Origin: Sulfurisoma sp.
Lineage (GTDB): Bacteria; Pseudomonadota; Gammaproteobacteria; Burkholderiales; Rhodocyclaceae
Length of the DNA stretch: 54,381 nucleotides
Assembly: GCA_030691075.1 (NCBI GenBank)
Contig: JAUYFI010000080.1
Span: forward strand, 1 to 54,381
Direction of reading: 5' to 3'
In this document: positions 28,634 to 40,019 of the stretch, piece by piece
Numbering within the stretch: position 1 is the stretch's first letter
Layout of the letters: each line of letters starts with the position of its first letter
The notes under the pieces: model-generated
Databases searched by the model: none
Seen by the model: only the letters and a program-made list of their open reading frames with translations
What the model was told of the DNA's origin: nothing
Translations under genes and position numbers: made by a program

Positions 28634-31600
28634 TTAGTGGCCACCGGTCTGCGCGACGGGTTGGCTTACCTTCGCCGCGTTGAACGGCTGGTTGGTGGCC
28701 TTGAGCCAGTCGAGTAGCGTCTGCCCGGTGGGGAAGGCCAGCGAACCGACGCTCATGCGCAGGCTGCCGCTGCTGACGATTTCTTGCAGCCGCTCGGCAA
28801 TGGTTTTGACGGCGGCGGCCGCATAGCCCCCTTCCAATGCGCCGGAATACTCGACGTTTTGTTGGCCATCCTCACTTTCTGCCGTGAGGCTGATGTCGTG
28901 GGCTGTCACGTCGGTTGCCAGTTCCAGCCGCTGGAGGAAGTCCCACGCCGCGCCGGCGTCATCGAGCCTGGTCTGCTGGTTCCAGCGAGCGGGGAGTGCG
29001 AGGTCAATGGGCGGGCGCGCATCCTGACCTTGCTGCGGAATGGGAATGCGGATGGTTTCAGAATTCAAACCGTAGTCGGCGGCCACGGCTATGGCACAGA
29101 CGATGCGGCAATTGGCCGGGACGCGGAATACCCCATCGTAAGTGGCCGAGCCTGTGCTGGTGGGTGAGGAACCGTCGGTGGTATAGCGGATGGCAATGCC
29201 GTTGGCCTTGGGCAGCGCGAGCAACTCGACCTCGTAATGATCGCCCCGGTTGTGCAACTGGTATTTCAGCCGCAGCTTCGCCGTCCATTCCTTCACCGCG
29301 CTAACGCGGACCATGTCGGCCGGGTCATAGGCGAGGAAACGGTAACGCAAACCGGTCGCTTCAAACCGGGTAGGCGTCGGCACGGGGCTGGATGCGGGGG
29401 TGGGGTCGGCGTCACCCGTTTCAAAAACGACAGCGGGGGCATGCAGCGGCTCTATTTTCAGATAGGTGATGCCGTCACCGTCATCCGCAACCGAGAGTTC
29501 GCGCACCGAAACTTCGGGCACGGGCGGCGGGAAGGGGCCACGGCGGATATGGTTGCCTTCTTCACGCCATAGGCCGCGACGCAGGCACTCGGCTTTAAGG
29601 TCATCGAGCGCCGAGAGTTTGTGCAGCGGCCAGTGGGTATTAACGGCGGCGGCACGTTTGAAGTCGGACCAGAGGACGACTTTGGTGTCTGCTGACCCGA
29701 ACAGGCGGGCTTCGGCACGGGTGCGGAAGCTGTCGTCGTCAATCTGGGTGGCGAATTTCTGCGCGCCTTCGAGCGTATGCCGGAGGGTTGCCTCGCCATT
29801 CTGGTTGCCGGCGAAGGCGAGATCGGTGCCGGTGGCGCGCAGGGCGGAATTGATCGACGGATAGACGATCTGGTCGAAGGCTTCCTTCAAGGCGGCGGTG
29901 AATTGCAGGCCAACGCGGTCGCGCAGGACATCGAGCGCCCGCCATTGCGGATCGTCGGCGGGGGTGTTTTCCGAGCGAAGTTCGTCGTCGATGCTTTGCA
30001 GGGCGCGGGTTTGGCGGGCGGAATCGAGCACCTTCTGGAAAGTATCCCGCGAGCCGGTGAGGAAGAGGACGCGGTTCTTGAATACCTGCTGCGCCCACCA
30101 TGCCTGCCAGTCGGCGGAGATCGGCAACTGGTTGGCCTGACCGCCGGGGCGGACGATGACGAGCGTGGTTTTTTCCTGCTCGACCTGCACTTCATCAGGC
30201 GGCGGCAGAACCTTGATGACTTGGTAACAGTCGCGCAGCGACGCGGAAAAGTAGGATTCCAGATGCTCGCGCAGCATCCGGTCTACGGTTTCGGCATGGA
30301 GCGAAAGCGCCGTGGAACGCAACTTGGCGGCGAGGTTCTGCTGGTTCTTGAAGTACAGGCGGCCATCGGCAGAGTTGTGGAGATACCAGGCACGGGTGGC
30401 CAGCTTGTCGAGGACGTTGGCCTTGAAGGTGGACAGGTCGCGTCCGGGGCGCTGGAGGCAATCGACCAGTTGGTATTCGCGCAGGCCGTGAATGGCGCCC
30501 GGCGTGGTGGATAGTGAGGCCACGAGGATCAGGCGGGCGGCATCCGAGGCATCGGAGTTGCCGTTGGCCACGTCGATCTCTTCAACTTCCGCCGCGCCGC
30601 TGTGGGCAATGTCGTGGGCGATGGCTTCACTGAGTGACGGGTTGATGGTGCGGACTTCGGACGCAATCTCATCCAGATTCAGATCGAGATCGTAGGGGTG
30701 AATCAGGTCAATGCCGGCTGCCTTCTTGGAGTTCCAGAGGCTGGCCACCACCATCTGCATCAAGCGAATGACGCCACGCGTTTGCTGGAAGCCTTCGTTT
30801 TCCTTGAACTTGCCAACGAGCTCGCGCAAGTCGGGGTGGAAGGGATAGGCATCGGTGACACGGGTGAACAGCGCCTCGGGCGAGGTGGTCGTTAGGCCCA
30901 TTTTGGCCGCCTCACGCAGCGCCTCCCGATAAGCCTCGGCGACTTTCTTGATTTCCGGCGCTGGCGCAACCGTCTCGAACAGGCGCTTGCGCAGGATGTG
31001 GTAAAGCTCGTCGCCATTCGGGTTGACCGGCGTGATCGGGACGGCAATACGCCGCGCTTCGGCGGCGATGCCGTGAGTTGCACGGTTGAATGCGGCATCA
31101 AGCGCGGCTTGTCCGCCGCTGTAGTTCGATCCGGCGAGATCGGATACGACAAGGCAAACGTTGTCCATTTCAGCAACGGCGATAAACAGATTTGCGAGTG
31201 CGGTTGTGGTCACGACGCCGAGATCACCGTTGCCCACGGGAACGGCGACGGCGTTTGCCAAGTAAGGCGGGAGTTCGTCGAGGAACAACACCAGCGGATC
31301 GCCGCCGAGCAATTGCTTCCATGCCTCGGGACCCGGCGCACTGAGCAAGGGCGAGATGTAGCGGGCGAACTGGTCCGCTTTGCCGAGTTGCTCCGCGAGC
31401 GATCCCCAGATGCCACCGGGGGCATCGGTGCTACGGCCATTGAATCCGGCGACACGACAACGACCCAGATTCGGCGCGGGATTTTGCTCGCCCAGAAGCA
31501 CTTTTTTCCGCAACTCGGGATCACGCGCCAGCAACCCCAGCGCGATCATGCTGTGCGTCTTGCCGCCGCCCATGGCCTGCGAAAGCAGGAAGACCGAAGA

Positions 31601-31870
31601 ACCCGCGCCCGCACCGCCCAGGTGGCGGAACGCCCGATCCACCAGCGTGAGCATGCCGTTGGTGAAGTAGTTCTCCTCGAAGAATTCCGGGCCGTTGACC
31701 TGATCCTTGAGAAAAGTGTCGAGGTTGAGAACCGTGGCGCGGCGGTCAGCGGCAAAAACTGACTGACGGGGTTTGCAGAGGGAATGGATGCTCATGGTGG
31801 GCTCGGTAATGGCGTCTTTGAGTTCAGGTTCGACACGAAATGTCAGCGTGGCGGTCTTGGCGGAAGCCAT
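28634..31870 (-). CDS. DUF499-family ATPase with a ribbon-helix-helix-like N-terminal tag
   Basis: 1078 residues from the ATG at 31870, which has AGGGGAA upstream. The core from MSIHSLCKPRQSVFAADRRA (residue 26 of this form, ATG at 31795) is a DUF499 ATPase, with Walker A SQAMGGGKTHSMIALGLLA and a probable Walker B PLVLFLDELPPYLANAV. The long C-terminal part carries a chitobiase-type segment (IAIRYTTDGSSPTSTGSATY). The first 20 residues, MASAKTATLTFRVEPELKDA, look like the start of a CopG-type ribbon-helix-helix antitoxin, cut short and joined in frame. The ATG at 31795 has no clear ribosome binding site, so the fused start is favoured. First gene of the minus-strand defence set. Confidence 0.86.
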   Translation of the reverse strand: MASAKTATLTFRVEPELKDAITEPTMSIHSLCKPRQSVFAADRRATVLNLDTFLKDQVNGPEFFEENYFTNGMLTLVDRAFRHLGGAGAGSSVFLLSQAMGGGKTHSMIALGLLARDPELRKKVLLGEQNPAPNLGRCRVAGFNGRSTDAPGGIWGSLAEQLGKADQFARYISPLLSAPGPEAWKQLLGGDPLVLFLDELPPYLANAVAVPVGNGDLGVVTTTALANLFIAVAEMDNVCLVVSDLAGSNYSGGQAALDAAFNRATHGIAAEARRIAVPITPVNPNGDELYHILRKRLFETVAPAPEIKKVAEAYREALREAAKMGLTTTSPEALFTRVTDAYPFHPDLRELVGKFKENEGFQQTRGVIRLMQMVVASLWNSKKAAGIDLIHPYDLDLNLDEIASEVRTINPSLSEAIAHDIAHSGAAEVEEIDVANGNSDASDAARLILVASLSTTPGAIHGLREYQLVDCLQRPGRDLSTFKANVLDKLATRAWYLHNSADGRLYFKNQQNLAAKLRSTALSLHAETVDRMLREHLESYFSASLRDCYQVIKVLPPPDEVQVEQEKTTLVIVRPGGQANQLPISADWQAWWAQQVFKNRVLFLTGSRDTFQKVLDSARQTRALQSIDDELRSENTPADDPQWRALDVLRDRVGLQFTAALKEAFDQIVYPSINSALRATGTDLAFAGNQNGEATLRHTLEGAQKFATQIDDDSFRTRAEARLFGSADTKVVLWSDFKRAAAVNTHWPLHKLSALDDLKAECLRRGLWREEGNHIRRGPFPPPVPEVSVRELSVADDGDGITYLKIEPLHAPAVVFETGDADPTPASSPVPTPTRFEATGLRYRFLAYDPADMVRVSAVKEWTAKLRLKYQLHNRGDHYEVELLALPKANGIAIRYTTDGSSPTSTGSATYDGVFRVPANCRIVCAIAVAADYGLNSETIRIPIPQQGQDARPPIDLALPARWNQQTRLDDAGAAWDFLQRLELATDVTAHDISLTAESEDGQQNVEYSGALEGGYAAAAVKTIAERLQEIVSSGSLRMSVGSLAFPTGQTLLDWLKATNQPFNAAKVSQPVAQTGGH

Positions 31871-31908
31871 GGTTTCCCCTCGGAACGGAGCGGGTACTGA
31901 GGCAGCGT

Positions 31909-31926
31909 TGTACTGTACTGTAATGT
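31909..31926. promoter_or_regulatory. Short direct repeats in the defence-set promoter region
   Basis: TGTACTGTACTGTAATGT contains three near-identical 5-mers (TACTG, TACTG, TAATG) about 40 bases upstream of the DUF499 start. TA operators of ribbon-helix-helix repressors often have this look, which fits the RHH-like remnant downstream. Promoter role is inferred. Confidence 0.35.
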
Positions 31927-32061
31927 CCGATGCAATCCAAATAAACACTGCCATTTAGCCCGAGGAGCGAGTCCCGGCATGTGATATCCCATGAGAAAAT
32001 CGCTTGTCCGTTCAACCTTGTGGCACTCTGATGTCTCAAGGTCGGTTCCAGGGAGGCAGCC

Positions 32062-32286
32062 ATGTCGTTTACCGTTGAAGTATTAGAGGCCGCGGCTCTG
32101 AATCTATCCATTGCAGATCGATCTCGCCTGGTTGAAAAGCTGATCGTGAGCTTCGACACGGAGCCCGATGTCGAATCGGCTTGGGCCACGGAAGTCGAGC
32201 GGCGTTACGCCGAGATTGAAAGCGGTGCGGTATCGCTTCTTCCAGGTGCCGAAACGCTTGCCCGCTTAAAAGCCGAGTTCCAGTGA
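32062..32286 (+). CDS. Orphan addiction-module antitoxin
   Basis: 74 residues: MSFTVEVLEAAALNLSIADR then SRLVEKLIVSFDTEPDVESA. This is the pattern of the short 'addiction module component' antitoxins that pair with RelE/ParE-type toxins. A ribosome binding site (GGGAGG) precedes the ATG. The stop overlaps a GTG that opens the expected toxin gene, but that toxin is reduced to 21 codons. The gene is plus-strand, divergent from the defence set, and lies at the right edge of the island. Confidence 0.82.
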   Translation: MSFTVEVLEAAALNLSIADRSRLVEKLIVSFDTEPDVESAWATEVERRYAEIESGAVSLLPGAETLARLKAEFQ

Positions 32287-32348
32287 TTTACTCGCTGCAT
32301 CCCGCGGCAGATTCCTATCCCGGCTATTGGCGAAAGCGGAATTGGTAG
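32283..32348 (+). pseudogene. RelE/ParE-type toxin remnant with internal deletion
   Basis: The GTG overlapping the antitoxin stop reads VIYSLHPAADSYPGYWRKRN then W and stop (TAG, 32346-32348). VIYSLHPAA is how many RelE/ParE toxins begin, and PGYWRKR is how many end. About 75-80 central residues are missing, so the toxin appears gutted by an internal deletion that kept both ends. Homology of so short a piece is from memory and needs a search. Confidence 0.5.
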
Positions 32349-33616
32349 CCCCAACCCCCGCCAACCTCCCCGACTGGCTGGCCCACATCGAGCGCCAGCA
32401 TGCCCAGCCGATCGCGCTGGGCCTCGACCGGGTGCGCGAAGTCAGCCGCCGCATCGGTCAGCGGCAGACCTGCCCGGTCATTCTCGTCGGCGGCACCAAC
32501 GGCAAGGGCTCGACCTGCGCCATGCTCGAGCGCATCCTGCTGTGTGCCGGCTACCGCGTCGGCCTGTACACCTCGCCGCATCTGGTCGATTACAACGAGC
32601 GCGTGCGCATCGACGGCCGGCCGGTGGATGACGCCGCGCTGTGCGAGGGATTCGCGTGCGTCGAATCGCTGCGCGGCGAGGTGCCGCTGACTTACTTCGA
32701 GTACGGCACGCTGGCGGCGTGGGATATCTTTGCCGCGCAGCCGCTCGACGCCATCATCCTCGAGGTCGGCCTCGGCGGCCGCCTCGACGCCACCAACATC
32801 TTCGAGCCCGACGTCGCCATCGTCACCAGTGTCGACCTCGATCACATGGACTACCTCGGCGCCACGCGCGAGGCTATCGGCTTCGAGAAGGCCGGCATTT
32901 TTCGCGCCGGCCGACCCGCGATCTGCGGCGACGCGAATCCGCCGGCGAGCCTGATGCAACATGCCGCCGCCATCGGCGCCGACCTGCAACCGATCGGCCG
33001 CGACTTCGGTTACGAGCGGCAGGAAGGACAGTGGCAGTATTGGGGGCGCGCCGGCAGGCGCTCGGGGCTGGCCTGGCCCAGCTTGCGCGGCGCGGTGCAA
33101 CTTTCCAATGCTTCCTGCGTGCTGGCCGCGCTCGACGCGTTGCGCGACACGCTGCCGGTGGCGATGCAGGACATCCGCCGCGGCCTGCTCGAGGTCGAAC
33201 TGCCGGGCCGTTTCCAGGTGCTGCCGGGGCGGCCGACCCTGGTGCTCGATGTCGCCCACAATCCCCAGGCGGCCCGCGTGCTGGCCGACAACCTCGGCGG
33301 CATGGCTTTCCATCCGACGACCTGGGCGGTGTTCGGCATGCTGCGCGACAAGGACATCGCGGGCGTGATCGCGGCCATGAAATCGCGCGTCGATGTCTGG
33401 CTGCCCTGCACCCTCGAAGGTCGCCGTGCCGCCAGCGCCGACTTTTTGGCGCAAGCCCTGGAGGCCGCCGGCTGCAAGGTCGGCGGCCGTTTCGCGACAC
33501 CCGCCCTGGCCTTGCGGCAGGCGCGGGCCGGCGCGGGTGAAGATGATAGAATTCTCGCCTTCGGATCTTTCCTCACGGTGGCCGAGGTTCTGCGCGCGCG
33601 AGCCCCGAAACGATAG
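32327..33616 (+). CDS. folC: Dihydrofolate/folylpolyglutamate synthase
   Basis: About 429 residues. It adds glutamate to dihydropteroate and folates. The ATP loop is GGTNGKGSTCAMLERILL, and TSPHLVDYNERVRIDG, ILEVGLGGRLDATN and VLDVAHNPQAARVLA are conserved. The start is unclear: only TTG codons (32327 or 32342) precede the conserved LPDWLAHIERQH, and the region overlaps the toxin remnant that ends at 32348. Insertion of the accessory DNA between accD and folC may have replaced the native start. An R1 repeat copy (33422-33447) encodes RRAASADFL near the C-terminus. Confidence 0.95.
   Translation: MAKAELVAPTPANLPDWLAHIERQHAQPIALGLDRVREVSRRIGQRQTCPVILVGGTNGKGSTCAMLERILLCAGYRVGLYTSPHLVDYNERVRIDGRPVDDAALCEGFACVESLRGEVPLTYFEYGTLAAWDIFAAQPLDAIILEVGLGGRLDATNIFEPDVAIVTSVDLDHMDYLGATREAIGFEKAGIFRAGRPAICGDANPPASLMQHAAAIGADLQPIGRDFGYERQEGQWQYWGRAGRRSGLAWPSLRGAVQLSNASCVLAALDALRDTLPVAMQDIRRGLLEVELPGRFQVLPGRPTLVLDVAHNPQAARVLADNLGGMAFHPTTWAVFGMLRDKDIAGVIAAMKSRVDVWLPCTLEGRRAASADFLAQALEAAGCKVGGRFATPALALRQARAGAGEDDRILAFGSFLTVAEVLRARAPKR
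33422..33447 (+). repeat. Dispersed short repeat R1, copy in folC
   Basis: 26 bases, CGCCGT then GCCGCCAGCGCCGACTTTTT, identical to the lpxH copy at 40514-40539. It is in sense orientation within folC. Confidence 0.9.
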
Positions 33617-33620
33617 GCGA

Positions 33621-34337
33621 ATGGCGAAAATTTCGACTCAAAGCGCTATGGACGACGACGCGCAAAACGAACTCAAGCGTCGCGCCCGTCGTCGTCTCGT
33701 CGGCGCGATCGCGCTGGCGTTGGCCGCCGTGATCGTGCTGCCGATGGTCATGGACCACGAGCCGCGCGTGCCGGCGCAGGACATTCAGGTGCGCATTCCC
33801 AGCCAGGACGGCGCGAGCAGCATCGCCTCGCGCATTCTGCCCGGCAAGGGGCCGACGCCGCTGCCGCCCGCAGTCGACAGCAAGGCCGCCGTGGCGCAGC
33901 CACCGACAGTAGCGGAACCGAGTACGCCCGACAAGCCGGAGACAAAGCCCGAGCCGAAGGCCGAAGCCAAACCTGAAGCCAAGCCCGAGCCCAAGCCGGC
34001 GGCTGCGCCGGCCAAGACGGTCGAGACCAAGGTCGCGGAAAAGAAGAAGGACGAGGTCGACGGCGCGCGTGCCGCGGCAGCGCTGAGTGGCCAGAGTGGC
34101 GGTGGTGCCGAGCAGTGGGTGGTGCAGTTGGGTGCCTACAAGGAAGCGGGCAACGTCAAGCTGCTGATCAAGAAGCTCAAGGAAATGGGCGTGCCGGCCT
34201 ACACCGAGCAGTTCGATTCGCCGCAGGGGCCGCGCACGCGCGTGCGCGCCGGCCCCTTCGCGACCCGGGACGCGGCGGAAAAGGCACAGGCGAAAGCGAA
34301 AGTCGTCGGCGTTAGCGGGCCAATTGCACCCAGGTGA
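33621..34337 (+). CDS. SPOR-domain cell-division protein, DedD-like
   Basis: 238 residues: a short basic cytoplasmic start (NELKRRARRR), one membrane helix (LVGAIALALAAVIVLPMVM), and a Pro/Ala/Lys/Glu-rich periplasmic linker with PEPKAEAKPEAKPEPKPA repeats. A C-terminal SPOR domain (QWVVQLGAYKEAGNVKLLIK and RTRVRAGPFATRDAAEKAQA) binds denuded septal peptidoglycan. The position between folC and cvpA matches dedD in many Proteobacteria. A second ATG (MDDDAQ) lies nine codons in. Confidence 0.92.
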   Translation: MAKISTQSAMDDDAQNELKRRARRRLVGAIALALAAVIVLPMVMDHEPRVPAQDIQVRIPSQDGASSIASRILPGKGPTPLPPAVDSKAAVAQPPTVAEPSTPDKPETKPEPKAEAKPEAKPEPKPAAAPAKTVETKVAEKKKDEVDGARAAAALSGQSGGGAEQWVVQLGAYKEAGNVKLLIKKLKEMGVPAYTEQFDSPQGPRTRVRAGPFATRDAAEKAQAKAKVVGVSGPIAPR

Positions 34338-34357
34338 GGCACCCAAGTGAGCGCGCG

Positions 34358-34849
34358 GTGACGGCGTTCGACCATGCCGTGCTCGGCATGACGGCCGCGT
34401 CGCTGCTGCTTGGCTTGTGGCGCGGGGTGGTGAGCGAGATCCTTGCGTTGCTGGCTTGGGTCGTCGCCTTCGTCGCCGCCCGCATGTTCGCGGCGGATGT
34501 AGCGCCGGTGTTCGGCGGCCTGGTGCCGGATGCCATGTTGCGCCATGTCGCCGGCTTTGCGACGATCGTCGTCGTGGTGCTGGTGGTGTTCTCGATCGGC
34601 CGCCTGGTGTTGCGGCTGCTGTTGAAGGCGATCGGCCTCGGTTGGGCGGATCGCGCGCTGGGCGCGGTGTTCGGCATTGCCCGCGGCGTGTTGCTGGCGC
34701 TGATCGCGGTGCTGCTGGGCGGGCTGACGCCGCTGCCGAAGGAGCCGTGGTGGCGCGAGGCGGTGTTGGCGCCGCCGCTGGAAACGGCGATCATTGCCGC
34801 GAAGCCCTGGCTTCCGGCGGAAGTGGCTAAACGGATTCGTTACAGATAG
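34358..34849 (+). CDS. cvpA: CvpA family membrane protein
   Basis: 163 residues with four membrane segments, starting [20 protein letters not shown] as in CvpA proteins and containing [19 protein letters not shown]. In E. coli CvpA is needed for colicin V production and envelope stress tolerance. The frame is open from a GTG at 34334, but the family N-terminus corresponds to the GTG at 34358. It is 11 bases upstream of purF, the classical cvpA-purF pair. Confidence 0.92.
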   Translation: MTAFDHAVLGMTAASLLLGLWRGVVSEILALLAWVVAFVAARMFAADVAPVFGGLVPDAMLRHVAGFATIVVVVLVVFSIGRLVLRLLLKAIGLGWADRALGAVFGIARGVLLALIAVLLGGLTPLPKEPWWREAVLAPPLETAIIAAKPWLPAEVAKRIRYR

Positions 34850-34860
34850 CGGGTGCGATG

Positions 34861-36392
<1,532 letters not shown>

Positions 36393-36396
<4 letters not shown>

Positions 36397-37571
36397 CGCC
36401 GCCGGCGGACGCCTGGCAACTCGATACCCTCGCCGTGCGCGCCGGCCAGGAACGCAGCCAGTTCGGCGAGCATTCCGAGGCGCTTTACCTGACGTCGAGC
36501 TTCGTCTTCAAGAATGCCGCCCACGCGGCGGCGCGCTTTTCCGGCGCCGAGGAGGGCATGGTCTATGCCCGCTTCACCAACCCGACGGTCGATATGATGC
36601 AGCGGCGGCTGGCCGCGCTGGAAGGGGCCGAGCGTTGCGTGGCAACGGCAAGCGGCATGGCGGCCATCCTGGCGACGGCCATGGCGCTGCTCAAGGCCGG
36701 CGACCACGTCGTCGCCTCGAACGGCATCTTCGGCGCGACCCAGCAACTCTTCGGCGGCAATATCCTCGGCAAGTTCGGCATCGAGACGAGTTTCGTCCCC
36801 GCCACCGACCTCGATGCCTATCGCGCGGCGGTGAAGCCGAACACCAGGCTGTTCTTCATCGAGACGCCGTCGAACCCGCTGACCGAGGTCATCGACATCG
36901 CGGCCGTGGCCGAGGTGGCGCACGCCGCCGGCAGCGTGCTGGTCGTCGACAACTGCTTCTGCACGCCGGTGCTGCAACGCCCGCTGGAACTCGGCGCCGA
37001 CCTGGTGATCCATTCGGCCACCAAGTATCTCGATGGCCAGGGCCGCGTGCTCGGCGGGGCGGTGTGCGGCGGCAACGCGCTGGTCGAGGAGGTGTTCAAG
37101 TTCCTGCGCACCGCCGGGCCGACGCTGTCGCCCTTCAATGCCTGGGTCATTCTCAAGGGGCTGGAAACCCTGCGTCTGCGCATGGAAGCGCAGTCGGCGG
37201 CCGCGCTCAAGCTGGCGCAATGGCTGGAAGCGCAGCCGCGGGTCGCCCGCGTTTTCTACCCCGGTCTCCCCTCGCATCCGCAACACGCGCTGGCCATGCG
37301 CCAGCAGCGCGCGGGCGGCGCCATCGTTTCCTTCGAGGTCGAGGGCGGGCGCGAGGCGGCCTGGCGCGTGATCGATTCGACCCGGCTGCTGTCCATCACC
37401 GCCAACCTCGGCGACACCAAGACCACCATCACCCATCCGGCATCGACCACCCACGGCCGCATCTCGGCCTCCGCGCGCGCCGCTTCCGGCATCACCGAGG
37501 GCTTGTTGCGCGTGGCGGTCGGGCTTGAAGATATCGGCGACATCGAGGCCGATCTGGCGCGGGGGCTGTAA
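36393..37571 (+). CDS. metZ: O-succinylhomoserine sulfhydrylase
   Basis: 392 residues of the Cys/Met metabolism PLP family. It makes homocysteine from O-succinylhomoserine and sulfide. Features are [38 protein letters not shown], and the PLP lysine in [16 protein letters not shown]. An [13 protein letters not shown] segment and [18 protein letters not shown] near the C-terminus also match. The purF-metZ order is typical of Betaproteobacteria and Pseudomonas. Cystathionine gamma-synthase is the nearest alternative, but context favours MetZ. Confidence 0.95.
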
Positions 37572-37646
37572 AGCCGAAAACCGGTGGGGCGGGTTTCATC
37601 CATCCGCCCGAGTGGCAGCGAATGCCGTTGCTTGCATGACTCCTTG

Positions 37647-37671
37647 AAAAGTCGGCGCTGGCGGGACGGCG
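37647..37671 (-). repeat. Dispersed short repeat R1, intergenic copy after metZ
   Basis: Read on the minus strand: CGCCGTCC then CGCCAGCGCCGACTTTT, one mismatch to the folC/lpxH copies. It lies between metZ and the VapB-like antitoxin gene. Confidence 0.8.
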
Positions 37672-37710
37672 ATTCATGGATCCGGCCATGGATATCCTAC
37701 CTTTTGCTAT

Positions 37711-37737
37711 AGTAATACCAGGGTTATTTGTATTACT
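37711..37737. promoter_or_regulatory. Operator-like inverted repeat overlapping a -10 before the antitoxin
   Basis: AGTAATAC and GTATTACT are perfect 8-bp inverted arms separated by 11 bases. The left arm overlaps a TATAGT -10-like hexamer (37708-37713). It lies 11 bases before the AbrB-type antitoxin ATG, so autoregulation by the antitoxin is likely. This patch is AT-rich against its surroundings. Confidence 0.6.
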
Positions 37738-37747
37738 TGAGGCTGCC

Positions 37748-37990
37748 ATGTTGAGTTCGTCCGTCACTACCAAGGGACAGGTCACGATTCCCGTCGAGTT
37801 GCGCGAAAGGTTCGGCATCAAGCCGGGTGATCGCGTTGGTTTTGTCGAGGAGGGGGACAGGATTGTGCTTCAGCGCCAGGAGACCGCCATCAAGGCCGTC
37901 TTCGGCATCGTCAAGGCGAGCAAGGGCGCGACGTTGGAACGGATGGAGGAGGCGATTGCCGCCGGACGGGGCCGCCATGCTCGCGGTTGA
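37748..37990 (+). CDS. AbrB/MazE-type (VapB) antitoxin
   Basis: 80 residues: MLSSSVTTKGQVTIPVELRE then RFGIKPGDRVGFVEEGDRIV is the swapped-hairpin AbrB/SpoVT DNA-binding fold. The C-terminal half (SKGATLERMEEAIAAGRGRH) would bind a VapC toxin. The frame is open to 37676, but the ATG at 37748 gives the family start. It overlaps the damaged vapC downstream by 14 bases. The antitoxin itself looks complete and probably still binds its operator. Confidence 0.88.
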   Translation: MLSSSVTTKGQVTIPVELRERFGIKPGDRVGFVEEGDRIVLQRQETAIKAVFGIVKASKGATLERMEEAIAAGRGRHARG

Positions 37991-38147
37991 TACGAATGTG
38001 CTGGTGCGCGTACTGGTCGACGATGCGGCGGCACCCGGGCAATGTCGCAACGCACGCTTGGCGGTGAGCGCCAGCGCCGGCCATGAACTGGCGACCTTCG
38101 ATCGCAAGCTGGGCAAACTACCCGGCACACGGTTGGTTTCCAGGTAA
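37977..38147 (+). pseudogene. VapC toxin with a large in-frame internal deletion
   Basis: A 56-codon frame reads MLAVDTNVLVRVLVDDAAAP, then GQCRNARLAVSASAGHELAT, then FDRKLGKLPGTRLVSR. The first 30 residues are a PIN/VapC N-terminus with its first catalytic aspartate (VDTNV). The last 25 are a VapC C-terminus (AGHELATFDRKLGKLPGTRLV). VapC proteins are about 125-135 residues, so some 70-75 central residues, including the conserved Glu and the Asp pair, are gone. The frame is kept. No RNase activity is expected. A short plus-minus gap of 18 bases separates it from the convergent recQ. Confidence 0.85.
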
Positions 38148-38165
38148 GCCGCCTCGCCGAAATTT

Positions 38166-40006
<1,841 letters not shown>

Positions 40007-40019
<13 letters not shown>

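Noticed and set aside
20173-32326. Attachment-site direct repeats or integrase for the island
   Set aside because: No matching flanking repeats and no recombinase gene could be found; transfer by homologous recombination in flanks is equally possible.
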